Assembly: GCF_030527935.1 (NCBI RefSeq)
Contig: NZ_JAUMZV010000003.1
Span: 1-64,000 of the forward strand
Origin: Kingella sp. (in: b-proteobacteria)
GTDB taxonomy: Bacteria > Pseudomonadota > Gammaproteobacteria > Burkholderiales > Neisseriaceae
Direction of reading: 5' to 3'
DNA length: 64,000 nucleotides
Shown here: positions 59,899 through 64,000 of the stretch, piece by piece
Layout: the number at the start of each line of letters is the position of its first letter
Numbering within the stretch: position 1 is the stretch's first letter
Made by a program: the position numbers and the translations under genes
The notes under the pieces: generated by a model
What the model was told of the DNA's origin: nothing
The model's database searches: none
Seen by the model: the letters and a program-made list of their open reading frames with translations, nothing else

Positions 59899-62800
59899 AT
59901 GGATAAAGGTATGGACACACTCAAAACCCTGCACGAAAATCACCAAGGCAAAGTATCCGATAAATGGACACGCTATCTGGAAGACTACGACCCCATCCTA
60001 ACCCCCTATCGCAATCAAGCCATTAACCTGCTTGAAATCGGCGTGCAAAACGGTGGCAGCCTAGAAGTATGGTCAAAATACTTCCCCGAAGCCACTCACA
60101 TTATTGGCTGCGATATTGACGAAAAATGCCAAGACTTGCACTACGAAGACCCTCGCATCCAAGTTATTATCGGCGATGCAGGCACAGAAGCCACCAAGCA
60201 ACATATTCTTACCATTGTTCCCACTTTTGACATCATTATCGATGATGGTTCGCACACATCAGGCGACATTGTGCGCAATTTCGCCCATTACTTTGACCGT
60301 CTGAACGATAACGGTCTATTCATTATTGAAGACTTGCATTGCAGCTATTGGCAAGAATTTGATGGCGGGCTATACCACCCCTATTCTGCTATCAATTTCC
60401 TAAAAAACCTTGCCGACATCGTAAACCACGAACATTGGGGCTTGCCACTACGCAATAATGAAACCCTAGAAGAAATTTGCCATCGCTACAACGTCATCAC
60501 GCCCCATAGCCTAGCGCACATTCATTCTGTGGAATTTATCAACTCTGTGTGCATCATCAAAAAACGCACACCTAATGAAAATGAGTTAGGTGTGCGAATT
60601 ATTGCGGGTCAAGAAGCGGCCGTTGTAGAAAACAAAACCGCTAACCATACACGCAGCATTACACCCAGCCAAATTGACACAATTTATCCTCAATCACAAA
60701 CCCAAGTGATTCTTGGCTTGCAAGCACAACTTGATGAAATGCAACAAAATCTCACGGCTGCGCAGCAACAAAATCAACAAGACAAAACAACCATTGCCAC
60801 TCAATCAGCACAACTGGTGCAACTAACCGAACTTTCTCAATTACTGAACACTAAATTAGCGCAAATTGAGAAAAAAGCCCTACTTCTAGAAAAAGAAAAC
60901 AACCAATCAACCCAACACCTACATAACCATATATCAAATTTAGACAACCACATTGCAGGATTGCAAAATTACACCGCTAGCCTAGAAAGCAAAACCAAAA
61001 GACAAGCCAAACTGTGGACATTTCGCTTACTCAAACCTTTATTCAATACCGAGCGTGCCATCAGTTCAGCAAATCGCTATCGCAAACAATTTACTTCTTT
61101 GGTGCGTGAAAAAGGTAGTATTGGCAAGGCATATCAATTTCTGCGCCATGCCTATAAACAAACCCATTCATTTCAAACGGTTAAACAGCTATTAAAATCA
61201 ATCAATCAACCCGCTATCGCTATCTCTGATGTCCCTCTGCCGCCTGTGCCAGAAATTTTCCAAAGCATGGTTTCACACGATGCCAATGAAATTTGTGCAC
61301 TTAAAATTGCCATTATTGCCGAATTAAGCATTCCTCAATGCAAAAAATACCGCGTTACCCAAAAACAAGAAATGTTCAAAGAATTAGGCATTCCTTGTTC
61401 GGTAACATCATGGACGGACTACGAGGAAGCGAGAAAACAAATATCTTTAGCAAGTGTGGTAATTTTTTATCGCGTGCCTGGATTTGATAGCGTAATGGCA
61501 TTAATTAACGAATGTCGCCGTTTGAAAATCAAAACCTATTGGGATGTGGATGATTTAATTTTTGATGAAGAAACATTAAAAATAAGTAGCACCATTAATT
61601 CGCTAGATGAGCAAGAACGCGATGGTGTTCTTAATGGTGCAAAACTTTATCGCAAAGCCATGCTTGCTTGCGATGAGGGCATTGCTTCCACATCAGGTTT
61701 AGCCGAAGCTATGAGAGAAGCGGGTTTAAAAACTGTACACATTGTAGAAAATGCATTGGATGCCGAAACGCTTAAAGCAGCGCAAGAAATCAACAACAAA
61801 ACGCAGCATTCAAATAACATCATCCGCATTATTTATGGCTCGGGTACAAAAACCCATAATATTGATTTTATGGAAGCTGCACCCGCATTAGCAGAAACAC
61901 TAAAAAAATATCCTAATGTACGTTTTCGCTATGTAGGCTATTTGGAATTACCCAGCTATTTTGATGGTGTGAAAAATCAAATTGAACATATTCCATTTTG
62001 CAACTATACCGAATACTTAGCATATCTTGCTGAATGCGACATCAGTATTGCACCCTTAGAAAATTTTGTCTTCAACGATGCCAAAAGTAATATTAAATAT
62101 CTTGAAGCATCGATTACTAAATTGGCTTCAGTGTGCTCGCCACGCGCTGCTTTTGTTGATGCGATTGAACATGGAAAAACAGCATTTTTAGCAGATAACA
62201 AACAACAATGGCTTGATGCGTTTGATGCGTTGATTCAAGATGAACAACTGCGTCATAGCATAGCAGCAGCAGCTTATGAACGCGTAACCCAACGCTATGC
62301 ACCAGCTGCTATAGGCAAAACTCTTGCCGCTGCGGTACAAAATGAAGCATTTAATCAACAGCAAAGCAAAATTTTAACCTTTAATGTTTACTATTACCCT
62401 CAATCATTTGGTGGAGCAACGATTGTTACCGAACAGCTTAACAAGCTATTAGCCAAAGATAAAAAACATAAAATCTATGCCATTACCACGCTGCCTGTAA
62501 GCCATTATCTCAAAGCCTATGACACGATTCGTTATGAATATAAGCAAGTAACTATATTTGGTGTGGCTGTGCCGCCTCACGATGCAGCAAATTATGACAA
62601 TCCTTTATTTAGTAAAGTTGTTGCCGACATTATTGAACTGGTGCAGCCTGAAATTGCACATATCCACTGTATTCAAGGTATTGGGGTAGGCGTGGTGGAT
62701 TTGTGTCATAAAAAAGGCATTAAAACGGTAGTAACCTTCCATGATGCTTGGTGGATTTGCCCCAACCAATTTATGCTAGATGGCGAAAAATTCCGTGAAA

Positions 62801-63540
62801 ACTGGGACGATGTAGCATTTGCAAACGGCAAAATGCTGGAACACACTTTATCGCAGGTGGATTTATTGCTTGCACCAAGCCAATATTTTGCAGATGTGCA
62901 CGAGAAAAAACTTCATCGTACTGTTCGCGTAAACAAAAATGGTGTTACGCCACCTGTGCATAAATTTGAAAAACACAAATCTAATGTGATTCGATTTGGC
63001 TATGTGGGTGGCAAAACTAACATTAAAGGTATTCATTTAATCTTAGAAGCATTTAGGCAACACAATTTTGACTCCGCACGGCTGTGTGTCGTGGACAATA
63101 TGATTAATGTTGGTTTGAAGTCTTTTTATGATGAAGATTTTGCAGGTATCCAAAATTATCAAATTGTGCCTGCTTATAACCAAAATAATATTGACCAATT
63201 CTTTGCTGAAATTGATGTGCTGCTGTTCCCAACCCAATGGAAAGAAAGTTTTGGTTTAACGGTACGCGAAGCTATTTTGCGTAATGTGTGGGTAATTGCT
63301 ACCAATGGCGGGGGCGTGGTGGAAGATATTATTGATGGCGAAAACGGCACGATTATTCCGTTTGATAGCGATGCTGAAGATTTAAGCCAAGCCATCCGTG
63401 ATGTGTGCAAACGTTATCAAGCTATGCCCGATGGCGCAATTATTCATTTACCCAAAAAACATATCCGCTCATTTGTTGAACAAAAAGATGAATTGGAACA
63501 GATGTATCAAGAGTTGCTGGCAGATAAAACAGCCCGTTAA
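59899..63540 (+). CDS. methyltransferase-coiled coil-double GT4 glycosyltransferase fusion
   Basis: 1213 residues (M5, at 59911, is an alternative start). Domain 1 (about 1-215) resembles the MycE/cephalosporin-hydroxylase-like SAM-dependent O-methyltransferases: LLEIGVQNGGSLEVW, CDIDEKC, and metal-binding D-D-G-S-H. Next comes a Gln-rich coiled coil (about 265-385). Domain 2 (about 465-830) is one GT4-like domain with KTYWDVDDLIF; domain 3 (about 845-1205) a second GT4 with FHDAWWICPNQF and the E-x7-E motif E-S-F-G-L-T-V-R-E. Probably builds and caps a surface polymer by adding sugars and a methyl group. Codons are more AT-rich than msbA, suggesting transfer. Confidence 0.82.
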   Translation: MDKGMDTLKTLHENHQGKVSDKWTRYLEDYDPILTPYRNQAINLLEIGVQNGGSLEVWSKYFPEATHIIGCDIDEKCQDLHYEDPRIQVIIGDAGTEATKQHILTIVPTFDIIIDDGSHTSGDIVRNFAHYFDRLNDNGLFIIEDLHCSYWQEFDGGLYHPYSAINFLKNLADIVNHEHWGLPLRNNETLEEICHRYNVITPHSLAHIHSVEFINSVCIIKKRTPNENELGVRIIAGQEAAVVENKTANHTRSITPSQIDTIYPQSQTQVILGLQAQLDEMQQNLTAAQQQNQQDKTTIATQSAQLVQLTELSQLLNTKLAQIEKKALLLEKENNQSTQHLHNHISNLDNHIAGLQNYTASLESKTKRQAKLWTFRLLKPLFNTERAISSANRYRKQFTSLVREKGSIGKAYQFLRHAYKQTHSFQTVKQLLKSINQPAIAISDVPLPPVPEIFQSMVSHDANEICALKIAIIAELSIPQCKKYRVTQKQEMFKELGIPCSVTSWTDYEEARKQISLASVVIFYRVPGFDSVMALINECRRLKIKTYWDVDDLIFDEETLKISSTINSLDEQERDGVLNGAKLYRKAMLACDEGIASTSGLAEAMREAGLKTVHIVENALDAETLKAAQEINNKTQHSNNIIRIIYGSGTKTHNIDFMEAAPALAETLKKYPNVRFRYVGYLELPSYFDGVKNQIEHIPFCNYTEYLAYLAECDISIAPLENFVFNDAKSNIKYLEASITKLASVCSPRAAFVDAIEHGKTAFLADNKQQWLDAFDALIQDEQLRHSIAAAAYERVTQRYAPAAIGKTLAAAVQNEAFNQQQSKILTFNVYYYPQSFGGATIVTEQLNKLLAKDKKHKIYAITTLPVSHYLKAYDTIRYEYKQVTIFGVAVPPHDAANYDNPLFSKVVADIIELVQPEIAHIHCIQGIGVGVVDLCHKKGIKTVVTFHDAWWICPNQFMLDGEKFRENWDDVAFANGKMLEHTLSQVDLLLAPSQYFADVHEKKLHRTVRVNKNGVTPPVHKFEKHKSNVIRFGYVGGKTNIKGIHLILEAFRQHNFDSARLCVVDNMINVGLKSFYDEDFAGIQNYQIVPAYNQNNIDQFFAEIDVLLFPTQWKESFGLTVREAILRNVWVIATNGGGVVEDIIDGENGTIIPFDSDAEDLSQAIRDVCKRYQAMPDGAIIHLPKKHIRSFVEQKDELEQMYQELLADKTAR

Positions 63541-63585
63541 GTTTCAGGCTGCCTATTACAGCTAAACAACTAGGCAGCCTGAAAC
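63541..63585 (+). terminator. inverted-DUS hairpin between glycosyltransferase and glyS
   Basis: GTTTCAGGCTGCCTA (from 63541) pairs with TAGGCAGCCTGAAAC (to about 63585). Confidence 0.65.
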
Positions 63586-63638
63586 GCCATTGCACAAAGC
63601 CAAAATCCCCTTACCCCAATCCCCAAAGAAAGCAAAAA

Positions 63639-64000
63639 ATGACCCAAACCCTTCTAATTGAACTTTTAACCGAAGAACTCCCGCCCAAAGCCTTGAACAG
63701 CTTGGGCAACCATTTTGCTCAATCCATTGCCGATGGCTTGGAGAAAGCGCAACTGATTGATGGCACAACGCAATTCACCGCCTACGCTTCACCACGCCGT
63801 TTGGCGGTGGCGGTGGCGAATGTGAAGCCTGTGCAAGCGGAGCAACATATTGTGCGCAAAGGCGTTTCTGTGGCGGCGGGCATGAAAGATGGCGCGCCCA
63901 CCAAGGCATTGGAAGGCTTTGCTCGCTCTTGTGGCGTGGCAATCGGCAGCCTGAAAATCATCAACGATGGCAAGCAAGATGTGTATGCGCACGAGTTTAC
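63639..64000 (+). CDS. glyS: glycyl-tRNA synthetase beta subunit, 5' part
   Basis: 120 residues visible before the window ends, so it is cut by the edge. MTQTLLIELLTEELPPKAL and YASPRRLAVAVANV match the GlyS N-terminal domain, which with GlyQ forms the tetrameric enzyme. RBS-like AAAGAAAG precedes the ATG. A DUS is read in frame as G-S-L-K-I. Separated from glyQ by about 5.8 kb. Confidence 0.95.
   Translation, partial: MTQTLLIELLTEELPPKALNSLGNHFAQSIADGLEKAQLIDGTTQFTAYASPRRLAVAVANVKPVQAEQHIVRKGVSVAAGMKDGAPTKALEGFARSCGVAIGSLKIINDGKQDVYAHEF

Noticed and set aside
1..64000. Many copies of one 12-mer considered as CRISPR repeats
   Set aside because: Copies are irregularly spaced, occur in both orientations and inside genes, and match the Neisseriaceae uptake sequence.

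Overview
The window looks like a chromosome segment of a Kingella-type member of the Neisseriaceae. Almost every intergenic gap, and many coding regions, carry the 12-mer AGGCAGCCTGAA or its complement. From memory this is the AG-kingDUS dialect of the Neisseriaceae DNA uptake sequence (DUS). Gene content agrees: an mtrR/mtrCDE efflux locus, pilS/pilR, an Ecf-type sigma factor with a zinc-finger anti-sigma factor, hemDXY, and many housekeeping genes. There are no rRNA genes, transposases, integrases or CRISPR arrays. Two tRNA genes (Arg-CCG and Leu-UAG) and one candidate small RNA are present.

Layout. 1-4.7 kb: cytochrome b561, a candidate C-rich-loop sRNA, tRNA-Arg, cytochrome c5, ferredoxin, a periplasmic copper chaperone and cca. 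4.7-13.9 kb: cycA, then mtrR divergent from mtrC-mtrD-mtrE. 14.1-16.2 kb: a small foreign island with a different DUS dialect (AAGCAGCCTGCA and GGGCAGCCTGCA), carrying a broken gene, a GH16-fold lipoprotein and the 3' part of pyrB. 16.2-26 kb: dusC, tRNA-Leu, an RluF-like synthase, hemD-hemX-hemY, an SDR enzyme, era with a membrane acyltransferase, and trmJ. 26-36.5 kb: rsmJ, parC, pilS-pilR, rpoH, tadA, and the translation operon infC-rpmI-rplT. 36.6-39.3 kb: an AT-rich orphan gene wedged between infC and thrS. 39.6-40.9 kb: a methionine-rich secreted peptide, an ECF sigma factor and a ZAS anti-sigma factor, all on one strand. 41-57.8 kb: tgt, a methyltransferase, a uracil-DNA-glycosylase-like protein, glyA, several small unknown genes, an NSS transporter, hda with a HAD phosphatase, a DUF4178 protein, purB, an orphan amino-acid-binding lipoprotein, and glyQ. 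58-64 kb: msbA, a 1213-residue methyltransferase/glycosyltransferase fusion, and the start of glyS.

Two classes of non-coding repeat shape the region. DUS occur singly or as inverted pairs whose hairpins close transcription units. About 160-bp non-autonomous palindromic elements (MITE-like) occur at least seven times with three terminal-repeat types but a shared core; a second, TATAGTSG-ended family occurs twice, and a separate 99-bp palindrome once. Several elements sit in 5' leaders (cybB, thrS) or directly at a stop codon (cycA).

The most novel-looking items are the sigma/anti-sigma/methionine-rich peptide cassette, the candidate sRNA at 904-990, the DUS-dialect island, the orphan inside the thrS-infC operon, and the trifunctional surface-glycan enzyme. 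All functions are read from sequence by eye; no database search was run.
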